Below, piece by piece: positions 34,666-42,604 of a DNA stretch of 64,000 bases. The position numbers and the translations under genes are program-made. The DNA is taken from the NCBI GenBank assembly GCA_959602645.1, contig CAUGTZ010000015.1:1-64000 (forward strand), read 5' to 3'. The notes under the pieces are model-generated. The model was given only the letters and a program-made list of their open reading frames with translations. It was not told where the DNA came from and did no database searches. The stretch's first letter is position 1, and each line of letters starts with the position of its first letter. Source of the stretch: an uncultured Collinsella sp. (GTDB lineage: Bacteria > Actinomycetota > Coriobacteriia > Coriobacteriales > Coriobacteriaceae).

Positions 34666-35670
34666 ATGAAAATCAACCATGCAATTCTGCATATCCTGGA
34701 CTTTGATTCTGCCGTCAACGTCATGAGCCAGCGCGAGCTGGATATCGAGAGCCGCACCGTGCTCAACTTTGTGACCACACACTTGCGCCGTGCCCGTACA
34801 TCGGCCGATAACAAACGCGCCACGTTTGCCGAGAACTCTGCGTTTGGTGGTGAGCTCAAGGGCTATTTCTTTGGCGAGCGCGAGTTTGTGGACCTGTCGC
34901 AGCAGATTGCGGAGTTTATCTCCTCCGAGCTCACCAAGGCTGAGAAAGCCGAGTCCACCGACGTGCTCGTGGCTGATTTTGACGACGATGAGGATGCCCG
35001 CTGGTTTGCCGTGATGCTGCTGGGCTCCAAGCAGGCTTTTATGCACGAGGTGGGCCGCGAGGAGGGGGAGGTTCGCAACGACATCGCGCGCCACTACGCT
35101 ATTCTGCCAAACCCCTCGCAAAAGGTGCCGAGTTATGCCATCGTGCGCGCGAGCACCATGGAGATCGGCTACGTGGACAAGAAGCGCAAGATTGCCGGCG
35201 AGGACCGTATGCTTATCCCCGACGGCCTGCTGCAGTGCGACACGGGCGTGTCGGGCAAGGAAGTCATCGACACCGTGACGCGTGTGGTTGAGGAAGTCGC
35301 CGGGGAGCACGGTGCCAATACGGCCGTAGCGCTCGCTAAGGTTAAGGCCGCTGTGGCCGAGAAGGTCGAGGATGACGAGGAGCTTCCGCCTTGGGATATC
35401 GTCGATGAGGTCTTTGAAGACGAGCCGGTCATCAAGGAAAGCGTGCGCGCGGCACTGACCGAGGAGAAGGTGCCCGAGCGTGTGCCCGTGGAGCGTAAGC
35501 AGGTTGAGCGCGCGGCGGTGCGCAACCACAAGATCCGTACCGACACGGGCATCGAGATTAGCTTCCCGGCCGAGATGGGCTCGAACTCCGAGTACATCGA
35601 GTTCGTCAACGAGCCCAACGGCCTCATCTCCATCGAGCTCAAGAATATCGGCAGCATCGAGAATCGATAG
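34666..35670 (+). CDS. Nucleoid-associated protein, NdpA/YejK family
   Basis: A 334-residue protein of the 37-kDa nucleoid-associated (NdpA) family. Typical segments are MKINHAILHILDFDS at the start and ADFDDDEDARWFAVMLLGSK in the middle. Its molecular role is uncertain; E. coli YejK associates with the nucleoid and topoisomerase IV. I chose ATG 34666 rather than 34657 because the GGA site directly abuts 34657. A possible -10 (TATACT, 34621-34626) lies upstream. Confidence 0.83.
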   Translation: MKINHAILHILDFDSAVNVMSQRELDIESRTVLNFVTTHLRRARTSADNKRATFAENSAFGGELKGYFFGEREFVDLSQQIAEFISSELTKAEKAESTDVLVADFDDDEDARWFAVMLLGSKQAFMHEVGREEGEVRNDIARHYAILPNPSQKVPSYAIVRASTMEIGYVDKKRKIAGEDRMLIPDGLLQCDTGVSGKEVIDTVTRVVEEVAGEHGANTAVALAKVKAAVAEKVEDDEELPPWDIVDEVFEDEPVIKESVRAALTEEKVPERVPVERKQVERAAVRNHKIRTDTGIEISFPAEMGSNSEYIEFVNEPNGLISIELKNIGSIENR

Positions 35671-35697
35671 CGGCTCGAGTAGATTGACCGTAACGAA

Positions 35698-35730
35698 AAG
35701 GCCAAAGCCCTTTGGGGCTTCGGCCTTCTT
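35698..35730. terminator. Bidirectional terminator between ndpA and dapH
   Basis: AAGGCC-A-AAGCCC with GGGCTT-C-GGCCTT around TTTG. It lies between convergent genes and has T/A tracts on both sides. Confidence 0.85.
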
Positions 35731-35748
35731 GGTAAAACCGCGTAACTA

Positions 35749-36468
35749 TTAAAGCTGACGTAGTCCCTCTTCGAGGCCGGTCTTGCTGTCGGTTTTCTCA
35801 TCGCGCATCTTGATGACACGGGCGGGAACACCGGCCACGACGGCGCCGGCGGGGACGTCCTCGACGCACACCGCGCCGGCGGCAACGACAGCGCCCTTGC
35901 CCACGCGTACGCCTTCCAGGACCACGGCGTTGGCGCCGATCATGACATCGTCCTCGATGATGACGGGCGTGGCGCTGGCGGGCTCCACGACGCCCGCCAG
36001 CACGGTGCCGGCGCCGATGTGGCAGTTCTTACCCACGGTGGCGCGGCCGCCCAGCACGGCGCCCATGTCGATCATGGAACCCTCGCCAATGACGGAGCCG
36101 ATGTTGATGATGGCGCCCATCATGATGACGGCACGGTCGCCAATCTCGACGCGGTCGCGGATGATCGCGCCCGGCTCGATGCGGGCGTTGATACCCTTGA
36201 GGTCGAGCATGGGGACGGCGGAGTTGCGGCAGTCATTCTCGACGTCGTAATAGTCGATGGAGTCGGCATTGGCATCGAGGATGGCCTTGAGCTCTTCCCA
36301 GTCGCCAAAGACGGTTTTGCCACGACGGCCGCCGTAGACGTGCGCATCGCCCCAGGCAACCTTCATGCCCGGCTTTTCGCGCACGTACAGTTTGACGGGC
36401 GTTTTCTTGGGCGCGGTGGCGATGTAGTTGATAATCTCCTGCGCATCCATCTCGGCTGCGTTACTCAT
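35749..36468 (-). CDS. dapH: Tetrahydrodipicolinate N-acetyltransferase
   Basis: A 239-residue left-handed beta-helix acetyltransferase that acetylates tetrahydrodipicolinate in the acetylase branch of lysine/DAP synthesis. The N-terminal DapH domain has [19 protein letters not shown]; hexapeptide repeats follow ([52 protein letters not shown]). It is the last gene of the lysine operon, 39 bases after dapB. The sequence type commits the organism to acetylated rather than succinylated intermediates. Confidence 0.94.
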   Translation of the reverse strand: MSNAAEMDAQEIINYIATAPKKTPVKLYVREKPGMKVAWGDAHVYGGRRGKTVFGDWEELKAILDANADSIDYYDVENDCRNSAVPMLDLKGINARIEPGAIIRDRVEIGDRAVIMMGAIINIGSVIGEGSMIDMGAVLGGRATVGKNCHIGAGTVLAGVVEPASATPVIIEDDVMIGANAVVLEGVRVGKGAVVAAGAVCVEDVPAGAVVAGVPARVIKMRDEKTDSKTGLEEGLRQL

Positions 36469-36507
36469 ATGCTGTTTCTCCTTTGCGTGGATACGGTTGA
36501 TACCTGG

Positions 36508-37248
36508 TTAGGCAAACATGACCTGGTCGAAGGTGTAGAAGCCGGGGTCGCGGGTGACGAGCTTCTGCGCGGCTGCCAGGGCGCCGTTGACAAAGATCTG
36601 ACGGCTCGTGGCGCGATGCGTGAGCGTGACTTCCTCGTCTTGGCCAAAGAAGCTCACCTCGTGCACGCCGGCGACGGTGCCACCGCGCAGCGAGTGCATG
36701 CCGATCTCCTTGGGGTCGCGCGCTCCGCACATGCCCTCGCGGCCATAGACGGGGTGGTAACCTGCCTCGGGCTCGGCTTCGACGACGGCGTCGAGCAGCA
36801 GCTTCGCGGTACCGCTGGGGGCGTCGACCTTTTGGTTGTGGTGCGTCTCGACAATCTCGCAGTCAAAGCCGGGTAGCTCGCGCGTGGCCTGGGTCACCAG
36901 ATGACGCAGGGCCGCGATGCCGATGGAGTAATTGCCGGAGTGCATAACGCGGGTGTTCTGACCCAGCTCGCGCAGGCGGTCCATCTGATCGGGTGTGTAG
37001 CCCGTGGTGCCTGAGAGCAACGCGGCGCCCGTGCGCTCGACATAGGCGACGACAGCATCGAAGGTCGCAACGTTCGAGAAGTCGATGATGACGTCGGCTG
37101 CCGGGGCGTTTTCGAGCTCGGACAAGTCGAAGCCGATCTGGGCTACGATGTCGAAAACGGGCTGACCGGCGGCGTCGGCAATGCCCTCGGCGGTAGTGCG
37201 GATGAGCGAGCCCATGCGGCCCGTTCCCATAATGACGGTCTTAATCAA
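36508..37248 (-). CDS. dapB: 4-hydroxy-tetrahydrodipicolinate reductase
   Basis: A 246-residue NAD(P)H-dependent reductase acting after DapA. The Rossmann motif is VIMGTGRMGSLIRTT. The active site is VETHHNQKVDAPSGTAKLLL (usually HHRHKxDAPSGTA), and ATSRQIFVNGAL lies near the C-terminus. The likely start is TTG 37248, overlapping the preceding stop by eight bases with GGGAG upstream; ATG 37230 is an alternative. It is translationally coupled to the LysA-DapA gene. Confidence 0.93.
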   Translation of the reverse strand: MIKTVIMGTGRMGSLIRTTAEGIADAAGQPVFDIVAQIGFDLSELENAPAADVIIDFSNVATFDAVVAYVERTGAALLSGTTGYTPDQMDRLRELGQNTRVMHSGNYSIGIAALRHLVTQATRELPGFDCEIVETHHNQKVDAPSGTAKLLLDAVVEAEPEAGYHPVYGREGMCGARDPKEIGMHSLRGGTVAGVHEVSFFGQDEEVTLTHRATSRQIFVNGALAAAQKLVTRDPGFYTFDQVMFA

Positions 37249-39550
37249 GCAGACCAGCTCCCTTCAGAGCATCGGTAAGTTCAGCGCGTGTGTCGTTGGC
37301 CATGGGGCACAGCGGCATGCGGTAGTTTGCCTCAATCATACCCATCTGTGCGAGTGCTTCCTTGACGGGGATGGGGTTGACCTCGCTAAAGAGGGCGTTG
37401 ATGAGCGGCTGACCGGCAATCTGGATATCGCGGGCGCGCTCCACGTCACCGTCCAGATAGGCGCGGCACATGTCGTGCACGAGTTGCGGCTGAACATCGG
37501 CCCACACGCTGATGGTGCCCGAGGCGCCCAGGCTCATGAGCGGCACGGTGAGGGCGTCCTCGCCCGAGTACATGCGGAAGTCGTCGGACAGCAGGTGGGC
37601 GATCTTGGCCGCGTAGGAGACGTTGCCCGAGGCTTCCTTAATACCCATGATGTTGGGGTGCGCGGCCAAGCGCTCTACGTTGCGCTTGCTGATGCCGCAG
37701 CCGCAGCGGCCGGGGATGTTGTACAGGATGCAGGGGATGTCCACCGCATCGGCGACGGTCTTGAAGTGCTGGTAGATGCCCTCTTCATTAGACTTGTTGT
37801 AGTAGGGGGTAATGAGCAGCAGGCCGTCGGCGCCCAGGCCTTGGTAAGTGAGCGACTTGGTGAGCATGGTTTGCGTGGAGTTGGAGCCCGAGCCGGCGAT
37901 GACGGGGACGCGTCCTGCAACATGCTTGACCACGGCGGCGACAACGGAGTTGTCCTCGTCATCGGTCATCGTGGCGCTCTCGCCGGTGGTGCCCAGGGTG
38001 AGGATGGCGTCGGTGCCGTTTTGCAGGTGGAAATCGATAAGGCGCTCGAGTGCGTCAAAGTCGACGCTGCCGTCCTTTTTAAACGGCGTAACAAGGGCGA
38101 CGATCGAGCCCTCGAGGTTGCGGATATCCATGTTCTTCTCCTTCGCTTCCGCGATCTGGATGCGCTTATTCCATTGGGCGGCGACGGCCAAGCGCTCGTC
38201 CTGAGCGCGACGGCGAGCACTTTCGGCGCGCGACTTGGCCAGCAGCTCTCGGCCGCACGGCAGCACGTCGAGCGTGGCAAAGTAATCGGCCGGGCGCTCG
38301 GCGCGGCGGATGAGGTCTGCCGAGCCATCGGGGCGCAGCAACACCTCGGCGGAGCGCAGGCGTCCGTTGTAGTTGTACCCCATGGAGTGGCCATGCGCGC
38401 CGGTATCGTGGATCACGAGCACATCGCCCATGTCGATATGCGGCAGCTCGCGATCAATGGCGAACTTGTCATTGTTCTCACACAGATTGCCCGTGATGTC
38501 GTAGGTGTCCGTAACGGGTGCTGCGGTCTTGTCGGCGCCACCCGGCTGTCCCATCACCGTAATGTGGTGGTAAGCGCCATACATGGCAGGACGGATCAGA
38601 TCGACGGCGCTTGCGTCCACGCCGATATAGTCCTTGTAGATCTGCTTTTCGTGGATGGCCTTGGTCACCAGGCAGCCGTAGGGGCCCATCATAAAGCGAC
38701 CCATCTCGGTGCAAATCGCCACATCGCCCATGCCGGCGGGAACCAAGATCTCGTCGTAGGCCGCGTGTACGCCCTCGCCGATGGCACGGATGTCGTTAGC
38801 CTGCTGCTCGGGCAGGTAGGGGATACCCACACCGCCGGACAGATTGATAAAGGCGACATGTGCGCCCGTTTCACGCTCCAGGCGCACGGCAAGCTCAAAG
38901 AGGATGCGCGCAAGCTTGGGGTAGTAGTCGTTGGTGACGGTGTTGCTGGCAAGGAATGCGTGGATGCCAAAGTCCTCGGCGCCCTTGGCCTTGAGCATGC
39001 GGAAGGCCTCGAAGAGCTGCTCGGTGGTCATGCCGTATTTGGAGTCGCCGGGGTTATCCATGATGCCGTTGGAGAGCTGGAATAGGCCGCCCGGATTAAA
39101 GCGGCAGCTGACCGTCTTGGGGATGGGTCCCGCAACGCGCTCAAAGAACTCGATGTGGCTGATGTCGTCAAAGTTGACGATGGCACCCAGCTTGTCGGCG
39201 AGCTCAAAGTCCGCCGCCGGTGTGTCGTTGGACGAGAACATGATGTCGTGTCCGGTGATGCCCAGCGAGCGGGCGATCATGAGCTCGGTATAGCTCGAGC
39301 AATCGCAGCCGCAGCCGTATTCGTTGAGAATGGAGATGAGTGCCGGGTTGGGGTTGGCCTTGACGGCAAAGTATTCCTTAAAGCCCGGGTTCCATGCAAA
39401 GGCGTCGCGCACTTCTTGCATGTTGCGGCGGATGCCCGCCTCGTCGTATAGATGAAACGGCGTGGGGAACTGCTCGACGATATGCTCGAGCGTCTCCTTG
39501 TCCACAAACGGCTGCTTGGCCGCATATGCCTCGTTGGGAGTCAATGACAT
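37241..39550 (-). CDS. lysA-dapA: LysA-DapA fusion: diaminopimelate decarboxylase / dihydrodipicolinate synthase
   Basis: A single 769-codon frame with no stop between two enzymes from opposite ends of the lysine pathway. Residues 1-455 are a fold-III PLP decarboxylase (EYFAVKANPNPALISIL with the PLP lysine, NLSGGVGIPY, CTEMGRFMMGPYG, then DTGAHGHSMGYNYNGRLR). Residues 474-769 are a complete DapA (GSIVALVTPFKKDGSVDFDA, GTTGESATM, YNIPGRCGCG, GIKEASGNVS with the Schiff-base Lys). The linker QWNKRIQIAEAKEKN is followed by Met 474 (position 38131), which has an AAGGAG site, so free DapA may also be made. A lysine riboswitch precedes the gene. Confidence 0.92.
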   Translation of the reverse strand: MSLTPNEAYAAKQPFVDKETLEHIVEQFPTPFHLYDEAGIRRNMQEVRDAFAWNPGFKEYFAVKANPNPALISILNEYGCGCDCSSYTELMIARSLGITGHDIMFSSNDTPAADFELADKLGAIVNFDDISHIEFFERVAGPIPKTVSCRFNPGGLFQLSNGIMDNPGDSKYGMTTEQLFEAFRMLKAKGAEDFGIHAFLASNTVTNDYYPKLARILFELAVRLERETGAHVAFINLSGGVGIPYLPEQQANDIRAIGEGVHAAYDEILVPAGMGDVAICTEMGRFMMGPYGCLVTKAIHEKQIYKDYIGVDASAVDLIRPAMYGAYHHITVMGQPGGADKTAAPVTDTYDITGNLCENNDKFAIDRELPHIDMGDVLVIHDTGAHGHSMGYNYNGRLRSAEVLLRPDGSADLIRRAERPADYFATLDVLPCGRELLAKSRAESARRRAQDERLAVAAQWNKRIQIAEAKEKNMDIRNLEGSIVALVTPFKKDGSVDFDALERLIDFHLQNGTDAILTLGTTGESATMTDDEDNSVVAAVVKHVAGRVPVIAGSGSNSTQTMLTKSLTYQGLGADGLLLITPYYNKSNEEGIYQHFKTVADAVDIPCILYNIPGRCGCGISKRNVERLAAHPNIMGIKEASGNVSYAAKIAHLLSDDFRMYSGEDALTVPLMSLGASGTISVWADVQPQLVHDMCRAYLDGDVERARDIQIAGQPLINALFSEVNPIPVKEALAQMGMIEANYRMPLCPMANDTRAELTDALKGAGLLD

Positions 39551-39620
39551 GTCCCGTAAACCTCGCTATCCAGACGGCGCTACCTGCGCATCGAATCCGC
39601 ATAGCGTGGACCCAATGTCC

Positions 39621-39781
39621 GGATAGCGCTCCCGCATTGCTGCAGACAGTCCTGCGGGTGTTTCCCGCAGGCCCACCAGGCTGTTCGTGCCCGAAAAACC
39701 CAGTTCGGCGGGTTTCGCCTCCCCGCGGGGTCAAAGCCTGCCGGCTCGCCCGCGGCTCTTCGTGCCCGCGCCTCTATCAAG
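39621..39781 (-). promoter_or_regulatory. Lysine riboswitch (L box)
   Basis: Read on the minus strand, the 5' end is TGATAGAGGCGCGGGCACGA followed by GAGCCG. The core holds GGGGAGGCGAAACCCGCCGA, then ACTGGGTTTTTCGGGCACGA, and the 3' end has GACTGTC and GGAGCGCTATCC. These match the conserved blocks of the lysC leader aptamer, with P1 formed by GATAG and CTATC. It lies directly upstream of the lysA-dapA gene. The 3' P1 strand (CGCTATCCGGAC, 39618-39629) is complementary to GTCTGGATAGCG just before the ribosome site, a plausible anti-P1 switch that acts on translation. Confidence 0.88.
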
Positions 39782-39789
39782 TGGTAACG

Positions 39790-39818
39790 ACCCTACCACG
39801 TTGCACTTTACCAAACAA
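39790..39818 (-). promoter_or_regulatory. Probable promoter of the lysine operon
   Basis: On the minus strand, TTGTTT (39818-39813), 17 bases, TAGGGT (39795-39790). Transcription would start near 39783, exactly at the riboswitch 5' end. The -10 is weak. Confidence 0.5.
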
Positions 39819-39929
39819 GAGTATTCGTATATAACGTTTAAAAAATGCAGGGATATGCTGGAAATAAGGGTGTAGCAATCTTGCGGCACAATAGATAGCA
39901 GCCGACGCGCACCTACGAAAGGAACCAAT

Positions 39930-41117
39930 ATGGCCGAGCTCCAAGAACTCCGTCGCTACCGCCGCGACTTGCACAGGATCCCGGAGCTCGACTTCGATCT
40001 TCCGCAGACGATCGCCTATATCGAGGGTGTGTTGGCGCCGCTCGCCTGCGAGGTGGCCCATCCGTGTCCCAGCTGCGTCTGCGCTTTCTTCGACGCTGGC
40101 GTTGGTGCCGCGCATGCCACGGCGATTCGCGCCGACATGGATGCGCTGCCCATTGTGGAGGCGACGGGCGCGGCTTTCGCCTCGTCTCATCTCGGCAAGA
40201 TGCACGCTTGCGGGCACGATGGGCACATGGCCATGGCGCTTGCCGCAGCGACGTATGTCGACCGTGCGATTCGCGAGCGGCCGGGTGTCATTAAGCGTAA
40301 CGTGCTCTTTGTGTTCCAGCCTGCCGAGGAGACGACCGGTGGTGCCAAGACGGTATGCGAGAGCGGTGTGTTCGAGCGCTATAGTGCCGACCGTATCTTT
40401 GGCTTTCACGTGTGGCCCGACCTTCCCGCCGGCACGCTGGCGAGCTGTCCCGGTCCATTGCTAGCGCGTTCGAGCGAGACGCATGTGCACATTCACGGGA
40501 TGAGCATCCATATCGCCAAGACCTATGGCGTACCGGTCGAGGAGTCGCACGATGCCGCATTGGCGGCAGCGAAGTTTTTGGTTGCTGAGCGCGAGCTGAT
40601 GGACGAGTTGGGCGCCGACGAGCCCTGTATCGGTAAGTTTGGTCTGCTGCAGGCCGGTACGGTTTGCAACGCGGTGGCGGGGGAGGCCCATGTCGCGGGC
40701 AGCTTGCGCGTGTTTACGGACGGTATGTTCGACCGTGCGCGCGAGGGCGTGCGCCGCGTGTTGGACGAGGCCTGCGCCGCAACAGGCTGTACGTACGATC
40801 TCGACTTTGCCGAGGGCTATCCGCCGGTCGATAACGACCCCGAGCTGTTCGCCCACATTGCGCCTGCCTTATCCGAGCTGCAACTTGTGGACGAGCCGCT
40901 GCTAATCGCCGAGGATTTCGCGTTCTATCAGCGCCATCTGCCGGGCGTGTTTTTCTTGCTGGGCACGGGCGTGCCAGAGGGACAAGAAAACCCGATCGAC
41001 GCTGATGGCTGCCCAGCCTATGCCACAAGCGCTCTGCATACCGATAGCATGCTCTTCGACGAGGAAATCCTACTCAAGGGCCTCGATGTCTACAAACGAT
41101 TGCTTGGCTTGGAGTGA
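39930..41117 (+). CDS. M20 family metallo-deacetylase/amidohydrolase
   Basis: A 395-residue M20D di-zinc hydrolase. Metal ligands are visible: MHACGHDGHM, FQPAEETTGG and FHVWPDLPAGTL; the dimerisation insert contains HIHGMSIHIAKTYG. Members remove N-acyl groups from amino acids. Because it is divergent from the lysine operon, which carries the acetylase enzyme DapH, N-acetyl-diaminopimelate deacetylase is an attractive assignment, otherwise an N-acyl amino-acid hydrolase. AAAGGA precedes ATG 39930. Confidence 0.82.
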   Translation: MAELQELRRYRRDLHRIPELDFDLPQTIAYIEGVLAPLACEVAHPCPSCVCAFFDAGVGAAHATAIRADMDALPIVEATGAAFASSHLGKMHACGHDGHMAMALAAATYVDRAIRERPGVIKRNVLFVFQPAEETTGGAKTVCESGVFERYSADRIFGFHVWPDLPAGTLASCPGPLLARSSETHVHIHGMSIHIAKTYGVPVEESHDAALAAAKFLVAERELMDELGADEPCIGKFGLLQAGTVCNAVAGEAHVAGSLRVFTDGMFDRAREGVRRVLDEACAATGCTYDLDFAEGYPPVDNDPELFAHIAPALSELQLVDEPLLIAEDFAFYQRHLPGVFFLLGTGVPEGQENPIDADGCPAYATSALHTDSMLFDEEILLKGLDVYKRLLGLE

Positions 41118-41119
41118 CG

Positions 41120-41443
41120 ATGGAACGACGCCGACAGTCTGCCGTATATAGCCCGGGTGGATGCGGGTGTGGCTTGCTACTGCTCCCGGTTATTGCTGTG
41201 AGCATTGGCGTGATGTTTGCGCTTGCCGGGGTGGCAGCAGCGGCACTCGTGTTGCTGATTGTGGCCATTGGCGTGACGGTCTGGCTGTGCCGTTCTCGCG
41301 AGCAACGTCGTGCCGATGGTAAGACCAATGTTGGATGGACTATCTTTTTAGTCGTCGCCTACCTATTGAGCATCAGCTATTTAGTTTTCTTTATCCTGTT
41401 GCTTGTGAGCACCTTTACCGGGGAATCCGTCACGGTGGGTTGA
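41120..41443 (+). CDS. Small membrane protein
   Basis: A 107-residue protein starting two bases after the M20 stop (TGACG then ATG), so it is translationally coupled. Two hydrophobic blocks, residues about 15-55 (LLLLPVIAVSIGVMFALAGV, then AAAALVLLIVAIGVTVWL) and 72-100 (WTIFLVVAYLLSISYLVFFI), suggest three or four spans. The loop between is basic (CRSREQRRADGKTN). No family is recognised. Confidence 0.7.
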   Translation: MERRRQSAVYSPGGCGCGLLLLPVIAVSIGVMFALAGVAAAALVLLIVAIGVTVWLCRSREQRRADGKTNVGWTIFLVVAYLLSISYLVFFILLLVSTFTGESVTVG

Positions 41444-41548
41444 TGCGCTGCTAGCAGACGGTCACGCAAAGTGCGTTTGCTCGGCGTCTGGATAGCTGCA
41501 TTGGCCGTTTACCGCAACCTTAGCTCTCAGCTAATGAATTCAAATTCA

Positions 41549-41602
41549 ATCCTTCCTACGATGTGCTGTGTGCCGGCACGGTAGCCGGATCGTAGGAAGG
41601 AT
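41549..41602 (+). promoter_or_regulatory. 14-bp perfect hairpin masking a ribosome site
   Basis: ATCCTTCCTACGAT (41549-41562) and ATCGTAGGAAGGAT (41589-41602) are perfect complements around 26 bases. The 3' arm contains AGGAAGG, the only ribosome site for ATG 41608. If transcribed from upstream, translation would be off until the stem opens. Confidence 0.65.
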
Positions 41603-41607
41603 GAATA

Positions 41608-42051
41608 ATGGCAAAAGAGGGAAAGAAGCCGATCGGCAAGATTGTCCTAGGCGTCATCGTGGTGCTGGTTATCGTCGGTGCCGTGGGCTCTATGGGTGGC
41701 AATTCAACCGATTCGTCTGCGAGCGATTCGGCAAAACCTGCCGAGACGACACAGCAGGCTGAGGAGCAAAAAGAACCGCAAGAACCGTATACCATTGCTG
41801 ACGAGGCTGAAGACACCTCCAATCAGTTTGCCTATAAGATCACGGGCACGCTGACCAATAACACGGACAAGGAAAAGAGCTACATTCAGATTGAGTATGT
41901 TCTGTATGATGCCGATGGCAACCAGGTTGGAACGGCTCTTGCAAACACCAATCATCTGAAGGCGGGCGGCTCCTGGAAGTTCGAGGCGCTGGGTACGGTG
42001 TCTCCCGACCAGGTTGCTAGCTGGGAGCGTTCGGACGTAAGCGGTTTCTAG
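41608..42051 (+). CDS. Membrane-anchored FxLYD-domain protein
   Basis: A 147-residue protein. A single span near residues 9-30 (IGKIVLGVIVVLVIVGAVGS) is followed by a Ser/Glu/Gln-rich linker and an FxLYD-type beta-sandwich (FAYKITGTLTNNTDKEKSYI, then VLYDADGNQVGTALANTNHL). Such domains face outside and bind unknown ligands. Its ribosome site sits inside a perfect 14-bp hairpin, so expression is probably controlled at the RNA level. It precedes an XRE-like protein and a Ser/Thr kinase. Confidence 0.8.
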   Translation: MAKEGKKPIGKIVLGVIVVLVIVGAVGSMGGNSTDSSASDSAKPAETTQQAEEQKEPQEPYTIADEAEDTSNQFAYKITGTLTNNTDKEKSYIQIEYVLYDADGNQVGTALANTNHLKAGGSWKFEALGTVSPDQVASWERSDVSGF

Positions 42052-42083
42052 CATGTTGCATGCACTGGGGGAGGTGAAGTCGT

Positions 42084-42506
42084 ATGCCCGATAAAAAGCT
42101 GACTGAGGAGTTGCTCAATGAGCTTCTCGATGCACCGAACATCGATGGCTATATCAGGGAGCACGACTTTGCCGCCCCGTCGCTTTCGGACTACCTGAAG
42201 CAGCTGCTGCAGGAAAAGGGCTTGGAGCGTTCGCGCGTGGTGCGTATGGCCGATCTCAATGAGACCTTTGGCTATCAGATCTTTACTGGTGCGCGTCACC
42301 CGAGTCGCAATAAGGTGCTGCAGATTGCCTTTGCGATGGCGCTGACGCTCAAAGAGACCAACCGTGCGCTGACGGCTGCCGGGGTGAGCGTCCTCAACTG
42401 CAAGGATCGCCGTGACGCGATTATCATCTTTTGCATCGATCGCGGGTGCAGCCTCCAAAAGGTCAACGAGGAGCTGTATCGCTTTGGCGAGGAGACGGTG
42501 AGTTAG
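42084..42506 (+). CDS. XRE-like helix-turn-helix protein
   Basis: A 140-residue helical protein. Residues 30-85 (LSDYLKQLLQEKGLERSRVV, then RMADLNETFGYQIFTGARHP, then SRNKVLQIAFAMALTLKETN) form a cI/XRE-type HTH. Residues 90-140 (DRRDAIIIFCIDRGCSLQKV) resemble the helical tail of such proteins in Firmicutes and Coriobacteria that stand beside Ser/Thr kinases. GGGGGAGG precedes ATG 42084. It may be a DNA-binding partner or substrate of the adjacent kinase; this is inference. Confidence 0.72.
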   Translation: MPDKKLTEELLNELLDAPNIDGYIREHDFAAPSLSDYLKQLLQEKGLERSRVVRMADLNETFGYQIFTGARHPSRNKVLQIAFAMALTLKETNRALTAAGVSVLNCKDRRDAIIIFCIDRGCSLQKVNEELYRFGEETVS

Positions 42507-42591
42507 CGGCTGATATCTGAGCCGGCGGAGCTGCCGAACAACGATGCAAACGAACGGGGCGCGGATGCCATGGGGTGTCTGCGCCCTGCGC

Positions 42592-42597
42592 TATGAT
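42592..42597 (+). promoter_or_regulatory. -10 element placing transcription start at the kinase ATG
   Basis: TATGAT followed by seven bases then ATG 42605. Initiation at that A would give a leaderless mRNA. A good -35 is not visible. Confidence 0.45.
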
Positions 42598-42604
42598 GGG
42601 GGCT

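Noticed and set aside
37181..39085. Long open frame (about 634 codons) on the plus strand across the lysA-dapA region
   Set aside because: It is antisense to a gene with clear enzyme motifs; the composition is Val/Gly/Asp/His-rich nonsense typical of GC-rich antisense frames, with no ribosome site.
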